A stretch of DNA of 64,000 nt. Origin: Nocardia sp. NBC_01730 (GTDB taxonomy: Bacteria; Actinomycetota; Actinomycetes; Mycobacteriales; Mycobacteriaceae). A program made the translations under genes and the position numbers. This document shows positions 15,526 to 25,775 of the stretch, in pieces (position 1 is the first letter of the stretch; each line of letters starts with the position of its first letter). The stretch is from the NCBI RefSeq assembly GCF_035920445.1, contig NZ_CP109162.1, positions 4,898,001 to 4,962,000 of the forward strand, in the 5' to 3' direction. The notes under the pieces are model-generated. The model made no database searches. It saw only the letters and a list, made by a program, of their open reading frames with translations, and was not told where the DNA came from.

Positions 15526-16992
15526 CTAATGCACGCCCGCCATGGACCTGCTGATCCACGGCGCCATCGCGGCGACGATCAACCCCGCACACACCACGAC
15601 CGTCCCTGTGATACCGAAGTAGGCGAATTCGTGGCCTGGGTCATAGAACCGAGCCAAAGTACCCGACATCGATGTTCCGAGGCCAACGGAGAAAAAATAC
15701 AACGCCATCATCTGAGCCCGAAAAGCTTCCGGCGCCAGCCGGGTCGTAGCCGCGAGACCGACAGGCGAAAGCAGCAGTTCGGAGATCGCGAACGCCGCCA
15801 TGATCGCCAGCACGAGCAGTGCGGGCACGGCGCGTCCTGTGCTGCCGGACATCGGCACGAACAACCAGAACGCGACACCCATGCCGATCACGCCGAGCGC
15901 GAATTTCCGCGGCGTGCTCGGGGCGCGCTGCCCCAGCTTGGTCCAGAGGAGCGCGAACAGCGGCGACAGCAGGAGGACCCATACCGGCTGAACCGAACCG
16001 ATCCAGCTCGAGGGCGCGGTCCAACCGAAGATGGTCCAGTCCATCCGTTCGTCGGAGTAGACCGCCAGCACCGTGAAGATCTGCTTGAACAGCGACCAGA
16101 ACACCGCATTGGCGAGAAACAGCGGAAGGAACGCGCGCACCCGGCTGCGCTCGAGCTGGGTGACCTTGGCGCTGGTGAGCAGCACAGCGAAGTACCCGGC
16201 CGAAGCCGCGACAATGACGCCGGTCGTCACCTCGGGCAGGTTGTCCAGCGTGACCAGGCCGGTCACCCACACCACCACGACGAGCACCGCGGCCCCGGCC
16301 AGTGCGGCCACCAGCGGCCCGACGGCGTTGCGCGAGAGCGGATTCGGCACCGCGCGGCCGTGCGTGCCGAGGTTGCGGCGGAACACCAGGTACTGGGTGA
16401 GGCCGAGCGCCATACCGATCGCCGCCGCGCCGAAGCCGAAGTGGAAGCCGAGGTTGGTCTGCAGCAGCCCGGTGAGCAGCGGGCCGGAGAACGCGCCGAG
16501 ATTGATGCCCAGATAGAACAGCGTGAATCCGCCGTCGGCGCGTGCGTCCCCCTTCGAATAGAGGGTGCCGAGCAGCGAGGACGCGTTCGCCTTCAGCCCA
16601 CCGCTACCGAGCGCGACCAGCACAAGGCCGACCCCGACGCCGGCCAGTCCGGGCAGCACGGCCAGCGCGATGTGCCCGGCCATCACAACGACGCCGCCGT
16701 AGAGCAGGGTGCGCTCCATGCCGAGCAACCGGTCGGCGATCCAGCCGCCGAGCACCGTGGACAGGTAGACCAGACCACCGTAGGCGCCAACCAGGCCGAC
16801 CGCGGTGTCCTTGGCCAGACCCAGACCGCCGTCGGTCGCCGAATAGTACAGGTAGTACCCGAGGATGGTGACCATTCCGTAGAACGAAAAACGCTCCCAC
16901 AACTCGACTCCGAAGAGGTTGACCAGCCCGATCGGGTGGCCGAACAGGGTCAGGGTCTCCACTGATTTTTGCGATGTTGCCGCTTCAACCAT
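15526..16992 (-). CDS. POT/PTR-family proton-coupled peptide transporter
   Basis: 488 residues from ATG 16992 (MVEAATSQKSVETLTLFGHP). The ExxER-type motif ELWERFSFYG near residue 30 and the PTR2 signature FTLFYLGINLGAF near residue 155 identify the family. It imports di- and tripeptides with protons. A longer upstream frame lacks a credible protein sequence. The closely following amino-acid permease suggests a shared role in nitrogen or peptide nutrition. Confidence 0.92.
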   Translation of the reverse strand: MVEAATSQKSVETLTLFGHPIGLVNLFGVELWERFSFYGMVTILGYYLYYSATDGGLGLAKDTAVGLVGAYGGLVYLSTVLGGWIADRLLGMERTLLYGGVVVMAGHIALAVLPGLAGVGVGLVLVALGSGGLKANASSLLGTLYSKGDARADGGFTLFYLGINLGAFSGPLLTGLLQTNLGFHFGFGAAAIGMALGLTQYLVFRRNLGTHGRAVPNPLSRNAVGPLVAALAGAAVLVVVVWVTGLVTLDNLPEVTTGVIVAASAGYFAVLLTSAKVTQLERSRVRAFLPLFLANAVFWSLFKQIFTVLAVYSDERMDWTIFGWTAPSSWIGSVQPVWVLLLSPLFALLWTKLGQRAPSTPRKFALGVIGMGVAFWLFVPMSGSTGRAVPALLVLAIMAAFAISELLLSPVGLAATTRLAPEAFRAQMMALYFFSVGLGTSMSGTLARFYDPGHEFAYFGITGTVVVCAGLIVAAMAPWISRSMAGVH

Positions 16993-17131
16993 CCCCGAAC
17001 CATCGCACGCGGTCCATCGATTCCGCAGGCATCTGACACTGAACGTATTGAACGTTTGTCCCTTCCGCGGCCGGGCATCCTGGAGGCAGCAGGCAAACCC
17101 ACCGCGATCGCGCCCGGAAAGCGTTGCGCTT

Positions 17132-17608
17132 ATGGCCCACGTCGAAATCATGGTGCAGGCATCGGCGGAGGACACCTTCGCCGTCCTTGCCGACGGCTGG
17201 TCGTTCGCGTCCTGGGTGGTGGGCGCCACCCACATTCGTGACGTCGACCCGAGCTGGCCCGCGGAGGGCACCCAGCTGCACTACCGCGTCGGCGTGTGGC
17301 CATTCACTATGGACGACATCACGCAGGTCAGCGCGGTCGATGCGCCGCGACTGCTGGAATTGGAGGCCAGGCTTCGGCCGTTCGGCTCGGCGTGGATCCG
17401 GTTGGAACTGACCGAGACGGCACCCGGCCGGACCCGAATCCGTATGTACGAGCACACCAAGCGCGGCCCGGGCACGTGGGTGCCCGACGTTCTCCAGGAA
17501 CTGCTGCTGATGCCACGCAACCGGGAATCCCTGTCCAGGCTCGCCGATATCGTGGTCGGCAGATCACACGACGCAGCCGACGGCGGCCAGGACATCTCCC
17601 ACATCTGA
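17132..17608 (+). CDS. SRPBCC-fold (polyketide cyclase/START-like) protein
   Basis: 158 residues from ATG 17132. The opening HVEIMVQASAEDTFAVLADG and later GSAWIRLELTETAPGRTRIR follow the helix-grip pattern of SRPBCC proteins, which bind hydrophobic ligands. Members range from cyclases to lipid carriers, so the function is open. It is divergent from the peptide transporter and convergent with ppx (27 nt between stops), where a short GC-rich inverted repeat may terminate both. Confidence 0.72.
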   Translation: MAHVEIMVQASAEDTFAVLADGWSFASWVVGATHIRDVDPSWPAEGTQLHYRVGVWPFTMDDITQVSAVDAPRLLELEARLRPFGSAWIRLELTETAPGRTRIRMYEHTKRGPGTWVPDVLQELLLMPRNRESLSRLADIVVGRSHDAADGGQDISHI

Positions 17609-17635
17609 GCGCCGCAACCGCTGTTCGGAGGCGGC

Positions 17636-18583
17636 TCAGGCGATGGACAGCGCGATGCCGTCGAGAATGTCGTGCTCGCTGACGACCAGCTCGGAAATTC
17701 CGGCGCGACGGGACAATTCCTCCGCGAGCACCTCGGTGATGACCGCACCGCCGCCGATCACGTCGACCCGGCCCGGGTGCATCGGGCCGAGGTCGGCGCG
17801 CTGGTCGTGGTTCATGGCGACCAGCCGGTCGCAGACGGCGTGGACCTGGTCCAGTGTCAGCCGCGTGAGATGAACCTTCTCCGCGTCGTATTCGGGGAGG
17901 TCGAGCGCGACCGCGGCGAGGGTGGTCATCGTGCCCGCCACACCGACCCAAGTATGTGCCCCCTCCACGGGAACATGCGCGAACGCTTCCGCCAGCCGCT
18001 CGGAGGCGAATGCGCGAGCCGCGGCGATCTGCTCAGCCGTCGGCGGGTTGCCGGTGAGGCAGCGCTCGGTGATCCGGACACAGCCGATGTCGGCGGAATA
18101 GGCGGCCTGCACACCCGCGCCGTCGCCGAAGACCAGCTCGGTCGAGCCGCCGCCCAGGTCTACGACCACGAAAGGTGCTGCCTCGCTCGACAATTCGCCG
18201 ACCGCGCCGGCAAACGACAGCCGCGCCTCTTCGTCACCGGTGATCACCTCGGCTTCGGCGCCCTGCACAACTGTGGCGAGTTCGGCACGCGCCATGGCGA
18301 AGAAATCTTCGCGGTTGGCGGCGTCCCGGGTCGCGGAGGTAGCGACCATCCTTACCCTGCTGGCACCTGCCGCGCGCATCTGCGCCGCGTAGTCGGCCAA
18401 GGCGACGCGGGTGCGTTCGATCGCCTCCGGCGCGAGCGAGCCGGTCGCGTCGACACCCTGGCCGAGGCGGACGATCCTCATCTCGCGGTGCACGTCGGCC
18501 AAGCGGCCGTCGCCGAGCACGTCGGCGATCAGCAGTCGGATGGAGTTCGTGCCACAGTCGACGGCGGCTACCCGGTTACTCAT
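17636..18583 (-). CDS. ppx: Ppx/GppA-family exopolyphosphatase
   Basis: 315 residues, start ATG 18583 overlapping the DUF501 stop by 4 nt. It has the ASKHA phosphate loops AAVDCGTNSIRLLIAD at the N-terminus and VVVDLGGGSTELVFGD near residue 140. The length equals the short actinobacterial forms, as in M. tuberculosis Ppx2. It removes phosphate from polyphosphate and/or (p)ppGpp, so it may link phosphate storage and the stringent response. It is the last gene of the eno - FtsB-like - DUF501 - ppx unit. Confidence 0.93.
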   Translation of the reverse strand: MSNRVAAVDCGTNSIRLLIADVLGDGRLADVHREMRIVRLGQGVDATGSLAPEAIERTRVALADYAAQMRAAGASRVRMVATSATRDAANREDFFAMARAELATVVQGAEAEVITGDEEARLSFAGAVGELSSEAAPFVVVDLGGGSTELVFGDGAGVQAAYSADIGCVRITERCLTGNPPTAEQIAAARAFASERLAEAFAHVPVEGAHTWVGVAGTMTTLAAVALDLPEYDAEKVHLTRLTLDQVHAVCDRLVAMNHDQRADLGPMHPGRVDVIGGGAVITEVLAEELSRRAGISELVVSEHDILDGIALSIA

Positions 18584-19116
18584 GACCGCACTTCCTTGTC
18601 TCGTGGGCCGCTCGGCTCGTACTTCGGCCAGTCTGCCGGAATCGCGGTGCCGCGCAAGCCATGGTCGGCGGCCAGCGCCACCGCCTCGTCGCCGAGCGGA
18701 TTCACTCCCGGCCCCTTGGCCAGCGAGTGCGCGATCAGGACATGCAGGCACTTGACCCGCTCCGGCATCCCGCCACCGGTGAAATCGGTGCCGAGCGAGT
18801 CGATCGCGTCGCGCTCGGCCAAATAGCTCTCGTGCGCGGCCCGATAGCCGGCGGCCAATTCCGGGTCGGCGCCGAGCCGTTCGGTCATCTCGCGCATCAC
18901 ACCGGCGGATTCCTGTCTGCTCGCCTCCGCGGTGAGCCGGGGATCGGTCAGATAGTAGAGGGTCGGGAAAGGGGTACCGTCCGGCAGCCGAGGCGCGGTC
19001 TGCACCACGGCCGGGATCCCGTCCGGCGTGCGGTAAGCGATGGCAAGCACACCGCGCGGTGCACGGCCCAGCTGCTCGGCGATGATCACGAGATCCTGGT
19101 CGTTCGGTGCGGTCAT
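18580..19116 (-). CDS. DUF501 family protein
   Basis: 178 residues from ATG 19116 (MTAPNDQDLVIIAEQLGR). It overlaps both neighbours by ATGA. Conserved stretches are PRGVLAIAYRTPDGIPAVVQ and ERVKCLHVLIAHSLAKGPGV. The function of DUF501 is unknown. It is found constantly between the FtsB-like gene and ppx in Mycobacteriales (Rv1025 in M. tuberculosis). Confidence 0.9.
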   Translation of the reverse strand: MTAPNDQDLVIIAEQLGRAPRGVLAIAYRTPDGIPAVVQTAPRLPDGTPFPTLYYLTDPRLTAEASRQESAGVMREMTERLGADPELAAGYRAAHESYLAERDAIDSLGTDFTGGGMPERVKCLHVLIAHSLAKGPGVNPLGDEAVALAADHGLRGTAIPADWPKYEPSGPRDKEVRS

Positions 19117-19712
19117 CTGGGTCCTTCCCGTCCTGGCGGCGCGGCCGCTGGCGTCGGCTGTGGCTCGGAGATGCTGCGCCACAGCTGGGTGTACCAGGGA
19201 TCGGGCTCCCTGAACTTGGTGGGCGCCGCGGGCGGCGCGGGTGCCTCGATGCCGGGGACCTGCACGATGTACGGCGTCTCGCCGGGCAGCACCAGACGAA
19301 GCCGGTCCCGCGCCTCCGAGCGGATATAGGCGGGATCCTGTTGCTCTGCACGGCGATCGCGCAACCGGGCGAGATCGGCTTCCAGCTCGTCGCGCTGCTG
19401 CGCCAGCTGGGTCGCCTCGGCACGCTGGGTGAAGTAGGTGCGCATCGGCACGGCGAGGGTCAGGGCGAGCGCGCACACCACGATCGCGAGGATCACGGCC
19501 TTGCCCGTGGACAGACCGAGGATGGTGTGGTCGTGCTTGTCTGCCGCGGAACCACGTTCGCTCTTGCGCGCCCCCGGCTTCTTCTCCGCGGACTCGGCCC
19601 GCCTTCGGCTGCGCTTGGCCGCGGCGTCGGCCGGGCGCGATCTGGCGGCATGCGACGTGCGGCGGTCTCCGCGTCCGGCTGGACTGGTACCACGCGCACG
19701 TCGCTCCGTCAT
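19113..19712 (-). CDS. Septum-formation initiator FtsB/DivIC family
   Basis: 199 residues. A long basic, Arg/Ser-rich cytoplasmic N-terminus of about 70 residues is followed by one membrane helix (AVILAIVVCALALTLAVPM) and a coiled coil (RAEATQLAQQRDELEADLAR). A Pro-rich end follows. This is the layout of FtsB, which bridges FtsL and FtsQ in the divisome. The position downstream of eno matches Rv1024. The extended basic tail is typical of the actinobacterial form. Confidence 0.88.
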   Translation of the reverse strand: MTERRARGTSPAGRGDRRTSHAARSRPADAAAKRSRRRAESAEKKPGARKSERGSAADKHDHTILGLSTGKAVILAIVVCALALTLAVPMRTYFTQRAEATQLAQQRDELEADLARLRDRRAEQQDPAYIRSEARDRLRLVLPGETPYIVQVPGIEAPAPPAAPTKFREPDPWYTQLWRSISEPQPTPAAAPPGREGPR

Positions 19713-19735
19713 GTCACGCCTCTGTCTATTCCGCA

Positions 19736-19835
19736 GCGCTCACGGGGCCCTCCATGGCCATGCAAGCTACCGCTCGCACCGCTGTATCTGATCTGCGGCG
19801 CTCACGGGGCCCTCCATGGCCACGCAAGCTACCGC
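19736..19835. repeat. Two direct copies of a 38-bp repeat
   Basis: Units at 19736-19773 and 19798-19835 match at 37 of 38 positions (core CACGGGGCCCTCCATGGCCA). They lie 62 nt apart between the FtsB-like gene start and the eno stop. The trailing TCGCACCGC also recurs nearby. No coding role is apparent. Confidence 0.8.
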
Positions 19836-19864
19836 CTCCGGGCCCGTCGCTCGCACCGCAGGGG

Positions 19865-21265
<1,401 letters not shown>

Positions 21266-22003
21266 TCACGCTCTGCGCCCGACGCTGTAGACGGCCGCGC
21301 GATCGCGCACCGTGCGCAGGTAGCTGTGCGACTGGTTGTAGGTGAGCAACGCCTGCTGCCAGCCGTGCTCAGAGGTGAGATCGCCGCCGCTGGTGCACAA
21401 GTAGCGGGCCGCGGTGAGCGCCGCGTCGTCGATGCTCTGTGGGTCGGCGACCCCGTCGCCGTTGGCGTCGACGCCCCAGCGCTTCCAGGTTTCCGGAATG
21501 AACTGCAATGGACCGGCGGCCCGGTCGAAGACCGGATCGCCGTCGAGCGCACCCACGTCGGTGTCCTGGACCAGCGCGACGCCGGGCGAGCCGTCCAGCG
21601 CGACCCCGATGATCGGCGGGCGGACCGTGCCGTCGGCGCCCAACTCCGCCCCGCGATGGGCGCCGTGCTTGCTCTCCACGCTGGCGATGCCCGCGAGCGT
21701 CGTCCAGGCGATGCCGCAGTCGGGACGTGCCCTGGCCAGCACCGCCGCCGCGTAGCCGTATGCCTCCAGCGCGACGGCCGGAATGCCGAGCCGATCCGCC
21801 TGATCGTCGGCCCATCCGCGCAGCTGGACGGCAGTGCGCCCGGGCGCGTCCAGATCGATGACGGGCACCGGGGTGCCAGGGCCGGGCGGAATGCCCTCCG
21901 GGATCGGGGTACGGTCGCGATCGATCCCACAACCGGTGAGCACGAGGATCACCATGGCGGCGGCCGTGGCGCCGGTCTTCTTCAGGAACACCTCTTCCAT
22001 CAT
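21266..22003 (-). CDS. lpqU: Lipoprotein lytic transglycosylase-like protein (LpqU type)
   Basis: About 245 residues; two adjacent ATG codons (22003 and 22000) are possible starts. A hydrophobic signal (AAAMVILVLTGCG) ends in a lipobox, so the protein should be anchored on the outer face of the membrane. The domain has the transglycosylase glutamate in LAGIASVESKHGAHRG and the motifs GPLQFIPETWKRWGVD and LTYNQSHSYLRTV. It would cut peptidoglycan glycan strands. The placement before eno equals Rv1022. In this genome about 24 kb of other genes separate it from mazG. Confidence 0.88.
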   Translation of the reverse strand: MMEEVFLKKTGATAAAMVILVLTGCGIDRDRTPIPEGIPPGPGTPVPVIDLDAPGRTAVQLRGWADDQADRLGIPAVALEAYGYAAAVLARARPDCGIAWTTLAGIASVESKHGAHRGAELGADGTVRPPIIGVALDGSPGVALVQDTDVGALDGDPVFDRAAGPLQFIPETWKRWGVDANGDGVADPQSIDDAALTAARYLCTSGGDLTSEHGWQQALLTYNQSHSYLRTVRDRAAVYSVGRRA

Positions 22004-22134
22004 CCAGACAGTGCGGGTGATCGTGGTTTCCGGGCGGCCGAGACCACTGGTTGCGACCGCCGTGGCGGCGATGTTCGACGGCGACCGCGTTGTCGACGGC
22101 GCTGTCCGAATATCCCACTTCCGCGTGGCGGGGC

Positions 22135-23931
22135 TCAGCCGAGCAACTCGCGGGTGGCGGTGTGGATCGGTGCGGCGAGAACGGTTCCGGCCTTGCCCGA
22201 CTCGACGATGCGACCATGGTCCAGGACGAGGAGCCGGGAGCAGCGCTCGGCGACCAGGGCCATGTCGTGGGTGATAACCAGCAGGGCAGTGTCGCTTTCG
22301 GCGCGGATGCGGTCGAGCAGGGCCATGATCGAGGTGGCGGTGGCGTGGTCGAGGGCGGAGGTGATCTCGTCGCACAGCAGCACCGCGGGTTCGGCGGCGA
22401 GGGCCCTGGCCACCGCGATCCGTTGGCGTTGTCCACCGGAGAGTTCGTGTGGGTAGCGGGCGCTTAGGTCCGCGGAGAGTTCCACCGAGGCCAGGAGTTC
22501 GGTGATACGCCGGGGCAGTTGGTGTTTCGGGACGCGTCCGATGCGGCGCAGTGGACGGCCGAGGGTTTGCGCCACCGTCCGGCGCGGGTTGAGAGCCGAC
22601 CTCGGATTCTGGGTGACCAGCTGAATACCGCCTGCGCCATAGGGGATTCGTCGTCCCCGTCCCACCGAAATCGGCGCGTCTCGCAGGTAGAGATATCCGG
22701 TCGCGCAGCGGTGCAGACCCGCGACAACGCGGGCCAAGGTGGTCTTGCCCGCGCCGGACGCGCCGACCACCGCAAGGGCCGCACCCCCGAACAGCTCGAA
22801 GTCGATGTCGGCGAGCACCTGATGACCATCGACCGACGCGCTGATTCCCCGTGCACGCAAGACGAATTCGTCCCGGGCGGGTCCGTCCTCCAGCACGGCG
22901 TCGGACGAGTCGCGGTGACCGTTCCACGCGGGCTCAGCGGCCCGTTCTCGGTCGAATTCGATCGAACCAGGTTCCACCGGGTACGCCACATCAGCCCGCA
23001 TTCGACCGCCGCTCACCACCGACTGCACGTCGGCGCCGATCCGCCCATGATCGCCCGTTTCCGAATCGGCGTCGAGTAATACTGCCGCCTCGGAAGCGCG
23101 CTCGGGCGGCGCGATGGTCGGTGAACCAGGTGCGAATTCGTCGGAGTCACCCGAGGCCATGGTCGGCATGCCGATTTCGGTTCGCAGCTTCGCCGCCCGG
23201 CCCTCGGCGGACAGGTCGTTCGAGGGTGCTTGTGCCAGTGGCGGCCAGGTAGCAGGGGCCGTCGGTAGGTCGGCGACGGCGCCGAGTTCGACGACCTGGT
23301 CGGCGATCGAGTGCACGAGGGTGGTGTCGTGGCCGGACAGCAGGATCGCCGCCGAACGTCGTCGCGCGATGTCGACCAGCTGTCCCGCGATGTCGGTACG
23401 CAGCGCGCCGTGTAGCCCGGCGAGTGGTTCATCCAGCACCAATACACCGGTGTCGCGGATCAGCGCCCTGGCGAGGGCGACTCGACGCTGCTGTCCCCCG
23501 GAGAGCTCGCCAGGGCGGCGGCGCAGGTATTCCGGCGAAAGGCCGACCAGCGCCAGCGTGTCGACCAGGGTGGCCGTGGCGGCGTCCGGCGCGACCTCGC
23601 GCAGGAGGACGCGCACCCGCAGCAGCGGGTTCAGCGCGGACCCGGGGTCCTGCCCGACATAGGCGATGTGTCGACGCCGGAACCGCTGTAGTGCCTCGCG
23701 ATTCAGTGCGAACACGTCGTTTCCGGCGACCGATACCGACCCCGTAGCCCGGGATGTGGCGGACGGCAGCCGGCCGAGCAGTGCGCGCATCAGCGTGGTC
23801 TTGCCCGACCCGGACGGCCCGGTGAGCGCGGTGATCGTGCCCGCAGGTATCCGGAAGGTCGCTGGGCCGGCCAACTCCTCCCCGTTCGAACCAAGCACCG
23901 TCAGCCCGTCGACCAGGACGAGATCACTCAT
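22135..23931 (-). CDS. Fused double ABC ATPase, peptide/opine/nickel-type importer
   Basis: 598 residues from ATG 23931 (MSDLVLVDGLTVLG). Two ABC domains sit in one chain. Domain 1 has Walker A GPSGSGKTTL (about residue 38), signature LSGGQQRRVALARAL and Walker B VLVLDEPLAG. Domain 2 has GASGAGKTTL near residue 400, LSGGQRQRIAVARAL and VLLCDEITSA. The linker of about 130 residues is rich in acidic residues and looks disordered. Fused OppD/OppF-like subunits energise import by the two permeases encoded upstream. It is the last gene of the iron-box operon. Confidence 0.92.
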   Translation of the reverse strand: MSDLVLVDGLTVLGSNGEELAGPATFRIPAGTITALTGPSGSGKTTLMRALLGRLPSATSRATGSVSVAGNDVFALNREALQRFRRRHIAYVGQDPGSALNPLLRVRVLLREVAPDAATATLVDTLALVGLSPEYLRRRPGELSGGQQRRVALARALIRDTGVLVLDEPLAGLHGALRTDIAGQLVDIARRRSAAILLSGHDTTLVHSIADQVVELGAVADLPTAPATWPPLAQAPSNDLSAEGRAAKLRTEIGMPTMASGDSDEFAPGSPTIAPPERASEAAVLLDADSETGDHGRIGADVQSVVSGGRMRADVAYPVEPGSIEFDRERAAEPAWNGHRDSSDAVLEDGPARDEFVLRARGISASVDGHQVLADIDFELFGGAALAVVGASGAGKTTLARVVAGLHRCATGYLYLRDAPISVGRGRRIPYGAGGIQLVTQNPRSALNPRRTVAQTLGRPLRRIGRVPKHQLPRRITELLASVELSADLSARYPHELSGGQRQRIAVARALAAEPAVLLCDEITSALDHATATSIMALLDRIRAESDTALLVITHDMALVAERCSRLLVLDHGRIVESGKAGTVLAAPIHTATRELLG

Positions 23932-24009
23932 TCTCCGCACCCCGCCGAGGCGGCCGACGACCGCCGGACCGGTATGAATCAACCCTTGACGCAACGGCGA
24001 GGACGAGGT

Positions 24010-24849
24010 TCATGACAATGTCGATGTCCGCTCCTCTCGCCCGAACGCGGACACCGCCAGGTTCACACTCACCGCGACGATCGCGATCACCAGACTCGGT
24101 GCCAGCACCGCCCAGGGGTTGAGCAGCAACCCGGAGGCGTTGTCGCGCACCATGACCGCCCAGTTGCTCGCCCCCAGCGTGGTGGGCAACTGCAGAAAGG
24201 ACGCGGTGCTCACCAGGTAGACCGCCGCGACGAAACGCAGGCCGAGCTGGGTCGCCAGCACGGCACGCAGATTCGGAATCACTTCCCGGAAAACCAGATA
24301 GGGCAGCGACTCACCGCCGGCCTCCGCGCTTTCCACATACCCCGATGCCGCTACCCCGGCGGCCGCAGCCGCGAAAACCCGCCCACAGTAAGGGACCCCG
24401 AACAGCAGCGCCACGACGATCAGCCCATAGGCGCCCGCGTCCGGCCAGGAAGTCAGCACCAGCAGGATGCCGAGCACCGCGGGCAGCAGGATGATGAAGT
24501 CGGTGCCCAGTTCGATCACGGCCCCGATCCGCGGGCGCAGCGCGACGACCGCGCCGAGCACGCACGACAACCCGGTCACCAGCACCGCGATGACCGCCGA
24601 CAGCAGCAGCAATCCCCAACCGCCGTACAGCAGCTGGCTGACCACATCCCTGCCGAGCCGATCGGTGCCGAGCCACGCGCCGTCGCCGGGATCGCCGAAC
24701 GGAATACCCACTGGCTCCTCGGCCGGGCGCGGCGCCAGCGTCGGCCCGAGTACCGCGAGCACAATGACCAGCACGGCGGGCGCGATACTCACCATGCCGC
24801 GCCGTCGCTTCGGCAGACCGGCAATGTCGATCGAACGCAGACCGGTCAT
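24010..24849 (-). CDS. ABC importer permease, DppC-like
   Basis: 279 residues from ATG 24849, overlapping the previous permease stop by 4 nt. It has five or six membrane helices. The stretch DGAWLGTDRLGRDVVSQLLY is the DppC/OppC hallmark, and AEAGGESLPYLVFREVIPNL is the EAA-type coupling loop. It pairs with the DppB-like subunit to form the membrane channel of a peptide/opine/nickel-family importer. Confidence 0.9.
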   Translation of the reverse strand: MTGLRSIDIAGLPKRRRGMVSIAPAVLVIVLAVLGPTLAPRPAEEPVGIPFGDPGDGAWLGTDRLGRDVVSQLLYGGWGLLLLSAVIAVLVTGLSCVLGAVVALRPRIGAVIELGTDFIILLPAVLGILLVLTSWPDAGAYGLIVVALLFGVPYCGRVFAAAAAGVAASGYVESAEAGGESLPYLVFREVIPNLRAVLATQLGLRFVAAVYLVSTASFLQLPTTLGASNWAVMVRDNASGLLLNPWAVLAPSLVIAIVAVSVNLAVSAFGREERTSTLS

Positions 24850-25775
24850 CGGCTTCCCCGCAATGACCAGGCCCGAATACCGTCGGCGATAGCGAGCATG
24901 CCCATGATGACCACACCGGACAGCGCGACCACCGCGGCGACCACCGCGGTGTCGCGGTCGCCGACCGAACCGGCCAGCACCGCCCCGAGGCCCGGGTAGT
25001 TGAAGATGGTCTCCACCACCAGGGAGCCACCGAGCAGCATCCCGACCGTGGTGGCGAAACTGGCGACGATCGTCGGCAGTGCGAACGGCAGGACATGCCG
25101 CGCGAGAACCGTGCGGGTCGAAAGCCCGTCCAGCACCACGCTTTCCACGTGCGGCGCCTGTGCCGCGTCGGCCAGCGCGGCGCGCACGACCCGGGTGTTC
25201 CAGCCGATCTGCGGCACCGCCAGCGCGAGCACCGGCAGCACCAGCATGTCGGGACGGGACGGGAACCCGGAACGGCCGGTGATGGTGACCGCGGGTAGCC
25301 AGCCGAGCGCCAGCGCGAACACCAGAATCAGCAAGGTCGCGACGACGAACTCGGGAACCGCCACCGCCATCGTCGTCACGGGTTGCAACAGCCGCGTCGA
25401 GGCGCTGCCCTGCCGCACCGCCCACCACGCGCCGAGCGCCAGCGACGCCAGCACGGTCACCGCGAGGGCCGTTCCGCCGAGCAGCAGCGTCGGCGGGAAC
25501 TTGTCGACCAGCAATTCGTTGACCGAACGCCCCCGTGCGGTACGGCCGAAATCACCGGCCGCGACGCCGGATATCCAGTTCCAGAAGCGCACCGCCAGCG
25601 GTCGGTCCACACCGAGTTCGTGCTCCTTGGCCGCGATCTGTTCCGGCGTGGCCTCGCGACCGAGGACGGCGCGGGCGGTGTTGCCCGGCAGCATGTCCAC
25701 GGCCACGAACACAGCCGCCAGCAGCGTCACCAGGAGGACGATGCGCCGGACTAGGAGTCGCGCGAAGGAGATCAC
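24846..25775 (-). CDS. ABC importer permease, DppB-like
   Basis: 309 residues, start ATG 25775 overlapping the binding-protein stop by 4 nt. Typical DppB features: RIVLLVTLLAAVFVAVDMLP near the N-terminus, then AAKEHELGVDRPLAVRFWNW. The coupling loop is HVESVVLDGLSTRTVLARHV. It is the partner of the DppC-like gene downstream. Translational coupling of all four importer genes indicates one mRNA. Confidence 0.9.
   Translation of the reverse strand: MISFARLLVRRIVLLVTLLAAVFVAVDMLPGNTARAVLGREATPEQIAAKEHELGVDRPLAVRFWNWISGVAAGDFGRTARGRSVNELLVDKFPPTLLLGGTALAVTVLASLALGAWWAVRQGSASTRLLQPVTTMAVAVPEFVVATLLILVFALALGWLPAVTITGRSGFPSRPDMLVLPVLALAVPQIGWNTRVVRAALADAAQAPHVESVVLDGLSTRTVLARHVLPFALPTIVASFATTVGMLLGGSLVVETIFNYPGLGAVLAGSVGDRDTAVVAAVVALSGVVIMGMLAIADGIRAWSLRGSR

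Noticed and set aside
22051..22134. Longer start for the LpqU-like protein reading back into the ABC ATPase end
   Set aside because: The extension destroys the signal peptide and lipobox, which only make sense when translation starts at 22003 or 22000.
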